DNA of 13,345 nucleotides, taken from Ignavibacteriales bacterium (GTDB lineage Bacteria; Bacteroidota; Ignavibacteria; UBA10030). A program made the position numbers and the translations under genes. Every line of letters starts with the position of its first letter. Position 1 is the first letter of the stretch. The notes below the pieces were generated by a model, which was not told where the DNA came from, did not search any database, and was given only the letters and a program-made list of their open reading frames with translations. Shown here piece by piece: positions 1-7,475 of this stretch. Where the stretch lies: positions 1-13,345 of the forward strand of contig JACQPU010000210.1 of NCBI GenBank assembly GCA_016207365.1, written 5' to 3'.

Positions 1-1
1 G

Positions 2-544
2 GGGAAAGGGACGGGGCTGGGATTGTCAGTGGTGTACGGCGTGGTGAACTCACACGAAGGATTCATTACGGTCCAGAGCGAACCGGGGCTCGGTTCGGAA
101 TTCGCGCTGTTCTTTCCCCTCATGATGGAGGCCGGTGCTGTGCGGCGGCGGGGACGACAACAGCGCCTTCCAAGAGGGCGCGAGAGTGTACTGGTCGTCG
201 ATGACGAAGAGCATGTTGGAGAAGTCATCGGAGGAATGCTGAAGAATCTTGGATATAGGGTTTCCGTGGCGAAGAGCGGTCAGGAGGCCGTTTCATTGAT
301 GGAAACAAAGAAGCGCTTCGATGCGGTTGTGCTTGACATGAACATGCCTGAGATGGGAGGGCGGGAAACATTTTATCGTTTGAAGGAACTTGATCCCGAT
401 GTGCGCGTGGTGATTTCCACAGGATACTCCAACACAAGCATTGATGGCACACCGCTGCGCGATGCCATCGATGGTTTTCTGCAAAAGCCGTATCAGCTTG
501 AGGAGCTTTCCAAAACTATGCGCGAAGTCTTTGCCCGCCGGTAG
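2..544 (+). CDS. Hybrid sensor histidine kinase, C-terminal end (partial)
   Basis: The reading frame is open from base 2, so the gene begins upstream of the window and only about 180 residues are visible. The first visible residues, GKGTGLGLSVV, are the G2 box of a histidine-kinase ATPase domain, followed by the usual end of that fold (GFITVQSEPGLGSEFALFFP). After a basic linker comes a complete receiver domain. It has an acidic pair (VVDDEE, bases 200-208), the phosphoacceptor Asp in VVLDMNMPEMGG (codon 335-337), the switch Thr in ISTGYS, and the conserved Lys in LQKPY. The protein is therefore a hybrid kinase with a C-terminal receiver, of the type that phosphorylates its own Asp or passes phosphate through an HPt protein. 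The sensor domains are outside the window. The TTG at 23 lies inside the G2 box and is not a real start. Domain call certain; signal and partner unknown. Confidence 0.93.
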   Translation, partial: GKGTGLGLSVVYGVVNSHEGFITVQSEPGLGSEFALFFPLMMEAGAVRRRGRQQRLPRGRESVLVVDDEEHVGEVIGGMLKNLGYRVSVAKSGQEAVSLMETKKRFDAVVLDMNMPEMGGRETFYRLKELDPDVRVVISTGYSNTSIDGTPLRDAIDGFLQKPYQLEELSKTMREVFARR

Positions 545-554
545 TTGCCTTGCC

Positions 555-583
555 TTGCAAGTCCCCCAAATAATCGGTACCAT
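555..583 (+). promoter_or_regulatory. Weak sigma-70-like promoter candidate before rodZ-ligA run
   Basis: TTGCAA (555-560) and TACCAT (578-583) are separated by exactly 17 nt, each matching the -35/-10 consensus at 4 of 6 positions. A start near 590 would give a leader of about 30 nt before the ATG at 619. This is the only gap of useful size between the hybrid kinase gene and the following seven-gene run. Such matches occur by chance, and some candidate host lineages use different promoter elements, so this is only a suggestion. Confidence 0.22.
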
Positions 584-618
584 AGCTCGTTCGCTTGCGC
601 GCTTTTGCAGCTGCACCT

Positions 619-1416
619 ATGAAAACCCTCGAGTCATTTGCGGCCGAGCTGAAGAGGCATAGGGTCGAGAAAAACATCTCGCTGATGGACATCTCCGCCG
701 CCACACGCATCAATCTGAAATTTCTTGAGGCCATTGAGGCTGGCAACTTCGCCATTTTGCCTCAGACCTACGTGCGGGCGTTTCTGCGTGAATACGCCGA
801 TACGGTGGGTATCGATCCGGAGGCCGCGCTCAAAACCTATGAATCCATTACGCGACAGAAGCAACTGAGTGAGGCGGAGGGAACCGCGCAGCGATCCCGG
901 CCGGCCTCCGGAAGCCCCCCCCAACCGGGGCCTCTGGGGACCGTCGCATCCTTTGCCAGACAGAATGCGCTGTTTGTCGCTTTCGTCCTCATTGTTGCCG
1001 TGTTTGTCGTTTACCTTTTCCGTCAGACCGCCGACGCCCCGAAAGCGACCGCCATCGCCGAAACACCTTTTGACAATGTCGTTCGGGAGAATACAGCAGC
1101 CCTCGCAACGCGGGATACCGTAGTAGCGTTACCGGCAATCACGAGTCCTTCCATTGCAGACAGCCTTTCTCTCGTCATGCTCACCACCGATTCTGTCTGG
1201 ATGACCATTACGCTGGATAATGGTCCCACCCGCGAGTATCTGTTTGCTCGCGAACGCCGCGGCCGCTGGACGGCAAAAGAATCCTTTACGGTCACTATGG
1301 GCAACGCGGGTGGCGCCGTGTTCACGCTCAACGGCAAGAATCTTGGCTCCCTCGGCAAACCCGGGGCCGTGATCCGGAATGTCCGGATTACAGCGGCAAA
1401 CCTCGCAACACCCTGA
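619..1416 (+). CDS. rodZ: RodZ-like membrane-anchored HTH protein
   Basis: A 265-residue protein with RodZ architecture. Residues 1-75 form an HTH_25/Xre-like helix-turn-helix domain (ISLMDISAATRINLKFLEAI), with the conserved aromatic-rich YVRAFLREYA helix that in RodZ contacts MreB. A Pro/Ser/Gln-rich linker follows, then one transmembrane helix at about 115-134. The C-terminal extracytoplasmic domain (about 183-257) carries DUF4115 hallmarks: VWMTITLDNG, FTVTMGNAGG, FTLNGKNLGSLG. In the family, RodZ links the MreB cytoskeleton to the peptidoglycan elongation machinery. The ATG at 619 was preferred over the TTG at 595 because the HTH domain starts right after it; neither start has a clear Shine-Dalgarno. 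ligA follows after 10 nt. No mreB is visible, so the cell-shape role is by homology; a related HTH-TM regulator of other function is possible. Confidence 0.85.
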   Translation: MKTLESFAAELKRHRVEKNISLMDISAATRINLKFLEAIEAGNFAILPQTYVRAFLREYADTVGIDPEAALKTYESITRQKQLSEAEGTAQRSRPASGSPPQPGPLGTVASFARQNALFVAFVLIVAVFVVYLFRQTADAPKATAIAETPFDNVVRENTAALATRDTVVALPAITSPSIADSLSLVMLTTDSVWMTITLDNGPTREYLFARERRGRWTAKESFTVTMGNAGGAVFTLNGKNLGSLGKPGAVIRNVRITAANLATP

Positions 1417-1418
1417 GG
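1415..1418 (+). promoter_or_regulatory. Shine-Dalgarno deciding the ligA start
   Basis: GAGG sits 8 nt before GTG 1427 and overlaps the TGA stop of the rodZ-like gene (1414-1416). It favours GTG 1427 over the upstream in-frame ATG 1379, which lies inside the rodZ coding sequence and has no comparable site. The placement suggests translational coupling. Confidence 0.55.
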
Positions 1419-1426
1419 TTGAAGTC

Positions 1427-3463
1427 GTGAGCACGTCGGTACAGCGTCAGCGCAAATCTGTGGTCAGGCGGATTGAACGGCTGCGAAACGAGATCCGTGA
1501 CCATGACTATCGCTACTATGTCCTCGCGGAGCCTGCGATACCGGATAAAGACTATGACCAGCTTCTGCAACAGCTTACGCGTCTTGAAGAGGAATTTCCG
1601 GAGCTTAAGACTCCTGATAGTCCGACCCAGCGTGTGGGCGGACAGGTCACCAAGGAGTTTCCAACTGTTGTCCATGACGTTCCGATGCTCAGCCTCGCAA
1701 ACACGTACAGCGAGGAGGAGGTACGGGATTTCGACCGTCGCATTCGTACAGGTCTGACCCGGCCTTATCGCTATGTCTGTGAGCTCAAGATTGACGGTGT
1801 TGCAGTGAGTCTCGTATATCGGGACGGAGTGCTTCAGCGTGGAGCAACGCGTGGAGACGGTACCCAGGGAGACAACATTACGGTGAACATCAAGACAATC
1901 CGCTCGGTACCTTTGCGATTGAGGACTTCGCGGATCGGCAACGCGGAAGTGAGGGGAGAAGTGTTCATGACACGCGAGGATTTTCTTGCGATGAACAAAG
2001 AACGTGAACGCGCGGGAGAACGCACGTTTGTTAATCCAAGGAATTCCGCGGCTGGTACGCTGAAACTTCAGGACTCTGCGCTGGTTGCCAAACGCCCGCT
2101 GCAGTTCATTGCATACTCCCTGAGGGCACAAAATCCGCCTCTCACAAGCCACTATGAAAACCTCCGCATCCTGAAGGAATTGGGATTCCGTGTGAGCGAG
2201 CACACGCGGCTTTGTGCAAATATTGATGAGGTTGTCACTTATTGGAAAGAGTGGGGAGACAGGCGCGATGAACTGCCGTATGACATTGACGGTGTGGTGG
2301 TCAAGGTCGATTCTCTGACGCAGCAGGATGAACTCGGCGCAATTGCCAAGAGTCCCCGGTGGGCCATTGCCTTTAAGTTCGCCTCACGGAGGCAGGAAAC
2401 AGTTTTGCGATCCGTTCTTTTGCAGGTGGGACGCGTCGGTACCGTGACGCCGGTTGCCGACCTGGAACCTGTATTCGTCGGTGGTACCACTGTTTCGCGT
2501 GCAACCCTGCACAACGAAGACTATATCAGGGATCTCGACATCCGGCCGGGGGATGTGGTTGTTGTTGAAAAAGGCGGGGATGTAATACCCAAAGTGAGCG
2601 GCGCCGTCCTTGAAAAGAGGAAGAAGGGAATAAAGCCGTTCAGCATGCCGACCGTTTGTCCGGAGTGCGGTTCCAGAATTTTCCGTCCGGCAGATGAGGC
2701 AAATTACTACTGTGTCAACACGGAATGTCCGGCGCAAGTAAGGGCCCGGATTGAGCATTTCGCCCATCGCGGGGCCATGGATATCGAGGGTTTGGGAGAG
2801 GCAGTCGTAGATCAGCTCGTTGATCAGGGATTCTTGAAAAACTATGCCGATCTCTACGATTTGCACAAGCGCAAACCAGAGCTCGTGGAGTTGGAGCGGT
2901 GGGGGGAGAAGAGTGCCGCAAATCTGTTGGAAAGCATTGAACAAAGCAAGGGCCGTCCTTTTTCCCGCGTGCTTTTTGCCCTGGGAATACGGCACGTCGG
3001 GGCAGGAGTAGCACAGCTTATTTGCCGGAATGTCCGTTCCATGGATGTGCTTCTCGGGATGGCAGCAGCGGAACTTGAAGAAATCCCGGGGATAGGTCCG
3101 CAGATCGCTGAGAGTATCGTCCGGTTTTTTGCCGACCGGCATAACAGGACCCTCATTGAGCGGCTACGTAAGGCCGGCCTGCCTTTTTCAGAAAAGGCGA
3201 ACGTCGCCGTATCGTCCGAATTGTCCGGTAAAACATTTGTCCTTACCGGAACGCTCGATGCCCTTTCGAGAAGCGAGGCAAAAGAACAGATAGAAGGAAG
3301 GGGCGGGCATGTGGCATCAAGTGTGAGTAAGAATACCGACTATGTCGTTGCGGGTCGGGATCCCGGGTCGAAACTTGACCGCGCAAAAGCGCTCAGGGTC
3401 AAAGTTGTAACCGAAAAAGAGTTTCTTGCCATGATCAACAACACATCACAACAAAGGGGATAA
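1427..3463 (+). CDS. ligA: NAD-dependent DNA ligase LigA
   Basis: A 678-residue protein, close to the usual LigA length of about 670. It seals nicks during replication and repair using NAD+ through an enzyme-AMP intermediate. Domain Ia is at the N-terminus (HDYRYYVLAEPAIPDKDYD, the NMN-binding region). The nucleotidyl-transferase motif is CELKIDG with the adenylated lysine at residue 121. Further ligase motifs are VRGEVFM and DIDGVVVKV, then the OB fold. A four-Cys zinc finger follows (CPECG and YYCVNTEC; Cys 411, 414, 429, 434). Helix-hairpin-helix repeats (GIRHVGAGVA, EEIPGIGPQIAESI) precede a C-terminal BRCT domain (about 598-674). All expected domains are present and intact. GTG 1427 was chosen for its Shine-Dalgarno; ATG 1379 would add 16 residues of poor character. 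The outer-membrane protein gene follows after 2 nt. Confidence 0.98.
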   Translation: MSTSVQRQRKSVVRRIERLRNEIRDHDYRYYVLAEPAIPDKDYDQLLQQLTRLEEEFPELKTPDSPTQRVGGQVTKEFPTVVHDVPMLSLANTYSEEEVRDFDRRIRTGLTRPYRYVCELKIDGVAVSLVYRDGVLQRGATRGDGTQGDNITVNIKTIRSVPLRLRTSRIGNAEVRGEVFMTREDFLAMNKERERAGERTFVNPRNSAAGTLKLQDSALVAKRPLQFIAYSLRAQNPPLTSHYENLRILKELGFRVSEHTRLCANIDEVVTYWKEWGDRRDELPYDIDGVVVKVDSLTQQDELGAIAKSPRWAIAFKFASRRQETVLRSVLLQVGRVGTVTPVADLEPVFVGGTTVSRATLHNEDYIRDLDIRPGDVVVVEKGGDVIPKVSGAVLEKRKKGIKPFSMPTVCPECGSRIFRPADEANYYCVNTECPAQVRARIEHFAHRGAMDIEGLGEAVVDQLVDQGFLKNYADLYDLHKRKPELVELERWGEKSAANLLESIEQSKGRPFSRVLFALGIRHVGAGVAQLICRNVRSMDVLLGMAAAELEEIPGIGPQIAESIVRFFADRHNRTLIERLRKAGLPFSEKANVAVSSELSGKTFVLTGTLDALSRSEAKEQIEGRGGHVASSVSKNTDYVVAGRDPGSKLDRAKALRVKVVTEKEFLAMINNTSQQRG

Positions 3464-3465
3464 GA

Positions 3466-4110
3466 ATGAAAACCACCCTATCGCGACTTCTCGTTCTCTG
3501 CCTGCTGGCGGGCGTTGCCCTTCCTGCAAGCGCCCAGATGCGCTCAAATAAGTTTGGCGTGGGGGCCAGCGGATCCTACTATCTTGTCAATGTGGACTAT
3601 GGATCGGCAGAACCCTCCATTGGCGGAAGTGTGGATTTGAGCTACTCCCTCATGGAATACATGAGCGTCCGCTCCTCTCTCGGCTTTGGATTCCTGCAGG
3701 CCAAGAGCAGCACGACGGGACCGACCCTCAATACCGCAATCATGTTTGGTAATCTCTACCTTGCGGCCGATTTCATTCCACATGGCTCTGTCAACCCCTT
3801 TGTGTTTGTTGGTGGGAGTGGCATGTATATTGATGCGCGCACAGGGGCGGGGGTCGCGTTGACCGGATCGGAAACAAAGCAGCTGAAGGGCACGGTTATT
3901 GGCGGCGTCGGCGTCGACCTCTTTGTCAATGAATTCCTTTCGTTCACGATTTCGGGTGAAATGGGGCTTCCGGTCACCGACAAGATTGACGGTCTCTCCA
4001 CTGGCGAGAAAGATTCGTTCCAGCGAATTTCGCTGGGGGTTCGGTATTATTTCTTCGACCAGGAATTCATCACACGGATGTTGAAGGCACTCGAGGGGCG
4101 CTATAAGTAA
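3466..4110 (+). CDS. Outer-membrane beta-barrel protein
   Basis: A 214-residue exported protein. Residues 1-23 form a clear signal peptide (MKTTLSRLL, then a Leu/Ala/Val-rich core) ending in an ASA-Q cleavage site. The mature part alternates polar and hydrophobic residues with many Gly and aromatic positions typical of small 8-strand barrels: FGVGASGSYYLVNVDYG, GSVDLSYSLMEYMSVRSSLGFG, and near the end FQRISLGVRYYFF. It resembles OmpA-like/OmpW-like outer-membrane beta-barrel domain proteins. Unlike the textbook pattern, it does not end on the last strand: a charged tail (FITRMLKALEGRYK) follows the YYFF strand. No OmpA peptidoglycan-binding domain is present. A good Shine-Dalgarno (AAGGGGA, 3454-3460) lies 5 nt from the ATG. 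Specific function unknown. The position, 2 nt after ligA and 3 nt before the next gene, indicates co-transcription. Confidence 0.8.
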   Translation: MKTTLSRLLVLCLLAGVALPASAQMRSNKFGVGASGSYYLVNVDYGSAEPSIGGSVDLSYSLMEYMSVRSSLGFGFLQAKSSTTGPTLNTAIMFGNLYLAADFIPHGSVNPFVFVGGSGMYIDARTGAGVALTGSETKQLKGTVIGGVGVDLFVNEFLSFTISGEMGLPVTDKIDGLSTGEKDSFQRISLGVRYYFFDQEFITRMLKALEGRYK

Positions 4111-4113
4111 ATC

Positions 4114-4656
4114 ATGTTCACAGGGCTACGGCTTCGGGTTGGATTATTGTACAGCCGGATCCATTTCCGTAAAGTGGGGGATCCGGTCATTCGGTTTACC
4201 GAAGCCGTATCGCGGGCGAAGCGTGCCCTCGTTGTGCTCCCCGAAGGCACGCGTGACATCACATCGGTTCAGTGGATCGTCCGGAACCTTGCCGAGCGGT
4301 TTGCCGGGGGATCGGTAACCGTCCTTGCGCGGAACGAACAGGCATCGTGGCTCAAGATTGAAAATGGAAACGTCGTGGTTCTGCCATATTCGCAGGATGA
4401 CATTACTACCTGGTTCATTCCCCGGCGGGAGTTGATTGGAAAGGTGAAAAGGAGTACATTCGACATAGCATTCGACCTGAGTGTCACCTTCACGCTTGTT
4501 GGTGCGTTTCTGTGCCGCGAGTCGAAAGCTCCCCTGAGGGTGAGTTTCACCAAGTCGTATGCCGACGAATTCTTCAATTTTCAAATTCAGACGCGATCTC
4601 CCGGAAGCCTCGCCGTAGCTTACAGAAACCTGATTCGCTGTCTGGAAATGTTCTGA
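4114..4656 (+). CDS. Short GT9/DUF6913-like protein of unknown function
   Basis: A 180-residue soluble protein without signal peptide or membrane helix. I do not recognise it with certainty. Its pattern recalls the N-terminal Rossmann half of glycosyltransferase family 9 (LPS heptosyltransferase-like) and the small DUF6913-type proteins of Bacteroidota. It has a beta-strand (RALVVLPEG) and a helix (VQWIVRNLAERF), then a second strand (SVTVLARNE). Further on come FDIAFDLSVTFTLVGAFLC and APLRVSFTKSYADEFFNFQI, like the segment where GT9 proteins place DLxxxxxS followed by the R-x-G-F/I-type strand. The C-terminal nucleotide-sugar-binding half of GT9 (full length about 350) is absent, so catalysis of that type is doubtful. 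It sits 3 nt after the beta-barrel gene and 10 nt before the STAS gene, which suggests an envelope-related or scaffold role, by inference only. Confidence 0.5.
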   Translation: MFTGLRLRVGLLYSRIHFRKVGDPVIRFTEAVSRAKRALVVLPEGTRDITSVQWIVRNLAERFAGGSVTVLARNEQASWLKIENGNVVVLPYSQDDITTWFIPRRELIGKVKRSTFDIAFDLSVTFTLVGAFLCRESKAPLRVSFTKSYADEFFNFQIQTRSPGSLAVAYRNLIRCLEMF

Positions 4657-4666
4657 GTGGATCCTC

Positions 4667-4999
4667 ATGCACTTCGATGTCAGGAAAAACGGCGCCTCCA
4701 CGGTGTTTAAACTCAAGGAGCGAAAGCTCGACGCGAGCATCTCGCCTGAGCTAAAGGGTGAGTTTCTGATTCTTTGTAATGAGAAGACCTCACACTTGAT
4801 CGTTGATCTGTCGGATGTCGAGTTCTGCGACAGCAGCGGTCTCAGCGCGTTACTCATCGCTGAACGCAAGATGCGCGAGCACGGAGGTACGGTGCGGCTG
4901 GCAGGCCTTCAAAAGAAAGTCATGTCGTTGATCAAGATTTCCCATCTTGACCGCGCCTTTTTGATTTACGACTCCGTTGCCAAAGCTCTCAAGGCATAA
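4667..4999 (+). CDS. STAS-domain anti-sigma factor antagonist-like protein
   Basis: A 110-residue single-domain STAS protein of the SpoIIAA/RsbV type. The diagnostic segment is LIVDLSDVEFCDSSGLSALL, in which Ser56, directly after Asp55, is the position phosphorylated by anti-sigma kinases in SpoIIAA and RsbV. The remaining fold also fits: an N-terminal strand (STVFKLKE), then LDASISPELK, a helix (LLIAERKMREHGG), and a C-terminal helix beginning near SLIKISHLDRAF. In the family, the dephosphorylated form binds an anti-sigma kinase and frees a sigma factor or another partner. No HATPase_c serine kinase, PP2C phosphatase or sigma factor gene is visible here, so the partner must be encoded elsewhere. 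The gene is tightly placed between the GT9-like and symporter genes. Alternative: a membrane-lipid or transport-associated STAS protein. Confidence 0.88.
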   Translation: MHFDVRKNGASTVFKLKERKLDASISPELKGEFLILCNEKTSHLIVDLSDVEFCDSSGLSALLIAERKMREHGGTVRLAGLQKKVMSLIKISHLDRAFLIYDSVAKALKA

Positions 5000-5025
5000 T
5001 CTCCCCCGCCTTCTCCCCATCTCGC

Positions 5026-6483
5026 ATGGGTTTTACGCCACTTGACTATGGTATTGTGGCGGCGTATCTCATCGCGGTCGCCATGTTCGGGTACCTGCGA
5101 GGCGGACGCCAGCGCTCTGCACAGGAATATTTTCTAGGGAAGGATGCAATTCCCTGGTGGGTTGTCTGCTTCTCTATCGTAGCCGCTGAAACAAGCACCC
5201 TCACGTTCATCAGCATTCCCGGCCTGGCGTACCTCACAAACCTGAATTTCCTTCAGGTGACATTTGGCTACCTGCTTGGACGGATTCTCATCGGTTTGGT
5301 ATTTCTGCCGGCCTACTACCGGGGAGAGCTCTCCACGGCCTATGCATTTCTTGAATCCCGCTTTGGCCTTCCGACACGCAGGTTTGCGTCTATTGTCTTT
5401 TTGCTCACCAGGTTGGCCGCCGATGGTGTGCGATTGTTTGCCACCGCAATTCCTCTTCAACTCATTGCCGACGTCAGCTACCCGGTTGCCATTCTCGTGC
5501 TCGCGTGTGTTGCATGCGCGTACACATTTGCCGGTGGTGTGCGCGGAGTAATCTGGGTTGACGCTGTGCAAATGTTCATTTATCTGGGAGGAGCGGTTGT
5601 GACCATGGTTGTTCTCGTGGCAGGACATGATGCGGGATGGTCCGGAGCAATTGCGTTCGCCGCGGAAGCGGGAAAATTCCAGATACTCAATTTCGGTACC
5701 GGAGAGAGTTTCTTCCAACAGCCCTATACTGTAATGGCAGGCGTACTTGGCGGGGCATTTTTGTCTATGGCATCCCACGGAACCGATCAGCTTATTGTTC
5801 AGAGAGTCCTGACGACCAAAGCCCTTGCAGCAGGAAGGAAGGCGCTGATAGGAAGCGGCGTGCTGATTATTCTGCAGTTTGCTATTTTTCTCGTTGTAGG
5901 TCTTTTACTGTACGGACACTATAACGGGGCGACGCTGGAAAACCTTGGTGTAACGAGAAGCGATGAGATTTTTCCGAAATTCATCATCGAGGAACTCCCG
6001 CCGGGCGTTTCAGGCCTCATTATCGCGGGATTGCTTGCAGCGGCTCTTTCTACACTGGCGGGTTCCATGAGCTCGATGTCCTCATCCGTCGTGCTCGATC
6101 TTTACAAACCGCTTGCACGAACTGCGTTCACAGCGGAACAGGAACTGCGGTTTTCCCGGAGTCTGACCGGCGTTGCCGCCATCTTGCTTGTCGGCGCCGC
6201 GGTCTTCTTTATGAACACGAATCAAACCGTGGTCGAACTTGCCCTCAGCATTGCCTCGTTCACCTACGGGGGACTGCTCGGTACGTTCCTGTTGGGGGTC
6301 CTGTTCAAACGACCGAGGCAGTCAGATGCCGTCGCTGGATTTACCGCGGGAATTCTTGCCATGGTTGCTGTGATCTGGCTTCAGATCGTTGCCTGGACGT
6401 GGTACACGATGGTCGGGGTCTGCGTCACCCTGGCCGTTGGTGGATTGCTCAGCGGGCTTTCAAGGCGTACGTCGGGACCATGA
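5026..6483 (+). CDS. Sodium:solute symporter (SSS family)
   Basis: A 485-residue, strongly hydrophobic inner-membrane protein with about 13 predicted helices, the usual SSS (SLC5-like, LeuT fold) length and topology. Family features include the first helix, LDYGIVAAYLIAVAMFGYL, then the SAQEYFLGKDAIPWWVVCFS segment with the Y-F-L-G/A-x-R/K pattern after helix 1. Also seen are AETSTLTFISIPG in helix 2, FAGGVRGVIWVDAVQMFIYL in helix 5-6, GTDQLIVQRVLTTK, and LIIAGLLAAALSTLAGSMSSMSSSVVLDLY, the conserved helix 8 region whose Ser/Thr residues contribute to the Na+ site. Substrate cannot be read from sequence; sugars, carboxylates, amino acids and sialic acids are all used by relatives. The start has a pyrimidine-rich upstream stretch and no Shine-Dalgarno. 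The stop overlaps the start of the recombinase gene by 4 nt (ATGA). Confidence 0.93.
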   Translation: MGFTPLDYGIVAAYLIAVAMFGYLRGGRQRSAQEYFLGKDAIPWWVVCFSIVAAETSTLTFISIPGLAYLTNLNFLQVTFGYLLGRILIGLVFLPAYYRGELSTAYAFLESRFGLPTRRFASIVFLLTRLAADGVRLFATAIPLQLIADVSYPVAILVLACVACAYTFAGGVRGVIWVDAVQMFIYLGGAVVTMVVLVAGHDAGWSGAIAFAAEAGKFQILNFGTGESFFQQPYTVMAGVLGGAFLSMASHGTDQLIVQRVLTTKALAAGRKALIGSGVLIILQFAIFLVVGLLLYGHYNGATLENLGVTRSDEIFPKFIIEELPPGVSGLIIAGLLAAALSTLAGSMSSMSSSVVLDLYKPLARTAFTAEQELRFSRSLTGVAAILLVGAAVFFMNTNQTVVELALSIASFTYGGLLGTFLLGVLFKRPRQSDAVAGFTAGILAMVAVIWLQIVAWTWYTMVGVCVTLAVGGLLSGLSRRTSGP

Positions 6484-7424
6484 AGCGTTCAAAGCCGGCT
6501 CCACGTTTTCCCCCCGAGAATCCCCGTTCGCGCCTCGAGCGACAGCTAAAACACTATTGCGCTTATCTTCTGGTTGAAAAAGGCCTCGCCACAAATTCCT
6601 ACGTCTCTTATTGTGGTGATCTTGAGAAATACGCGAGATTTCTCAACGGAGAAAGGATTACCGATGGTGCGACTGTCAGCGACGAAACGATTGGGAAGTT
6701 TCTCCGCTCCCTTCATGAGCAATCGTTATCTGGGCGGTCCGTTGCGCGCGCCATATCGGCTATTCGCGGATTTCATCGATACCTCATCGGCGAAAATCTC
6801 GCGGAAAGCGATCCGACGGAAAATGTCGAGTCTCCCAAGAAGACTAAGCACCTTCCCGGAGTCCTCAGTGTTGGCGAGGTGGAGGCCATCCTCAGCCAAC
6901 CCGACGTTTCAAATCCGCTCGGACTTCGGGACCGGGCGTTGTTGGAATGTCTCTATGCAACGGGAATGCGAGTGTCGGAGCTGATCGGATTGAAGCAATC
7001 GCACCTGATGTTCAGGGAAGGAGTAGTCCTCGTTTATGGGAAGGGTTCGAAAGAGCGTCTTGTGCCCATCGGTCGGATGGCGATGAAATGGATACGGCGC
7101 TACCAGGAAGGGCCACGCGTGAAGCTTGCCCTCCGCGGTTACTCACGCGATACATTGTTTTTGAATGCCCGCGGTGGGGCGCTCTCGCGCATGGCGGTGT
7201 GGAACTGCATTGCGAAATATGCCCGGTCTGCGCGGATCACAAAAAAAGTCCATCCCCACACTTTCCGGCATTCGTTTGCGACCCATCTGCTTGAACGAAA
7301 AGCCGATCTGCGGGCCGTCCAGGAAATGCTGGGGCACGCAGACATTTCTACGACCCAGATCTACACGCATATCGATCGGGAATACCTGAAGAAGATTCAC
7401 CGAGAATACCATCCGCGGGGCTGA
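6480..7424 (+). CDS. xerD: XerC/XerD-type tyrosine recombinase
   Basis: A 314-residue tyrosine recombinase of housekeeping Xer size. Residues about 15-110 form the SAM-like core-binding domain (LERQLKHYCAYLLVEKGLA, VARAISAIRGFHRYL). The catalytic domain carries the full R-K-H-R-H-Y set: Arg164 (ATGMRVSEL), Lys188 (YGKGSKER), His260 and Arg263 (HPHTFRHSFATHLL), His286 (LGHADIST) and the nucleophile Tyr295 (TQIYTHI). In the family, XerC and XerD resolve chromosome dimers at dif sites at the division septum. XerD versus XerC cannot be decided firmly by eye; lineages with one Xer use it alone. ATG 6480 overlaps the symporter stop; the longer frame from GTG 6399 lies inside the symporter gene. No phage or integron genes flank it, so a mobile-element integrase is unlikely. 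Confidence 0.93.
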   Translation: MKRSKPAPRFPPENPRSRLERQLKHYCAYLLVEKGLATNSYVSYCGDLEKYARFLNGERITDGATVSDETIGKFLRSLHEQSLSGRSVARAISAIRGFHRYLIGENLAESDPTENVESPKKTKHLPGVLSVGEVEAILSQPDVSNPLGLRDRALLECLYATGMRVSELIGLKQSHLMFREGVVLVYGKGSKERLVPIGRMAMKWIRRYQEGPRVKLALRGYSRDTLFLNARGGALSRMAVWNCIAKYARSARITKKVHPHTFRHSFATHLLERKADLRAVQEMLGHADISTTQIYTHIDREYLKKIHREYHPRG

Positions 7425-7475
7425 CCGCAGCAGGGATTCTCGATTCATGGCAGGCTCCGGCCCACCTCAGACCAT
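7425..7475. other. Convergent intergenic gap
   Basis: Fifty-one bases separate the xerD stop from the TerB-like stop on the other strand. A terminator would be expected, but I see only very short hairpins (GCTG-ACCG-CAGC near 7422-7433; GGC-TCCG-GCC near 7457-7466) without a T-tract, so no terminator is called. Confidence 0.4.

Noticed and set aside
445..460. TGGCACACCGCTGCGC as a sigma-54 site
   Set aside because: The GG-N10-GC spacing fails, and it lies inside the hybrid kinase gene far from any start.
1379..1426. Longer ligA start at ATG 1379
   Set aside because: It overlaps the rodZ-like coding sequence by 38 nt, has no Shine-Dalgarno and adds an N-terminus atypical of LigA; GTG 1427 has GAGG at 8 nt.
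6399..6479. Longer start for the Xer recombinase
   Set aside because: It lies within the symporter gene; ATG 6480 gives an ATGA overlap and normal Xer length.
6480..7424. Recombinase as a marker of a mobile element
   Set aside because: No att-like repeats, phage or transposition genes flank it; its size, motifs and operon position fit a housekeeping Xer protein.
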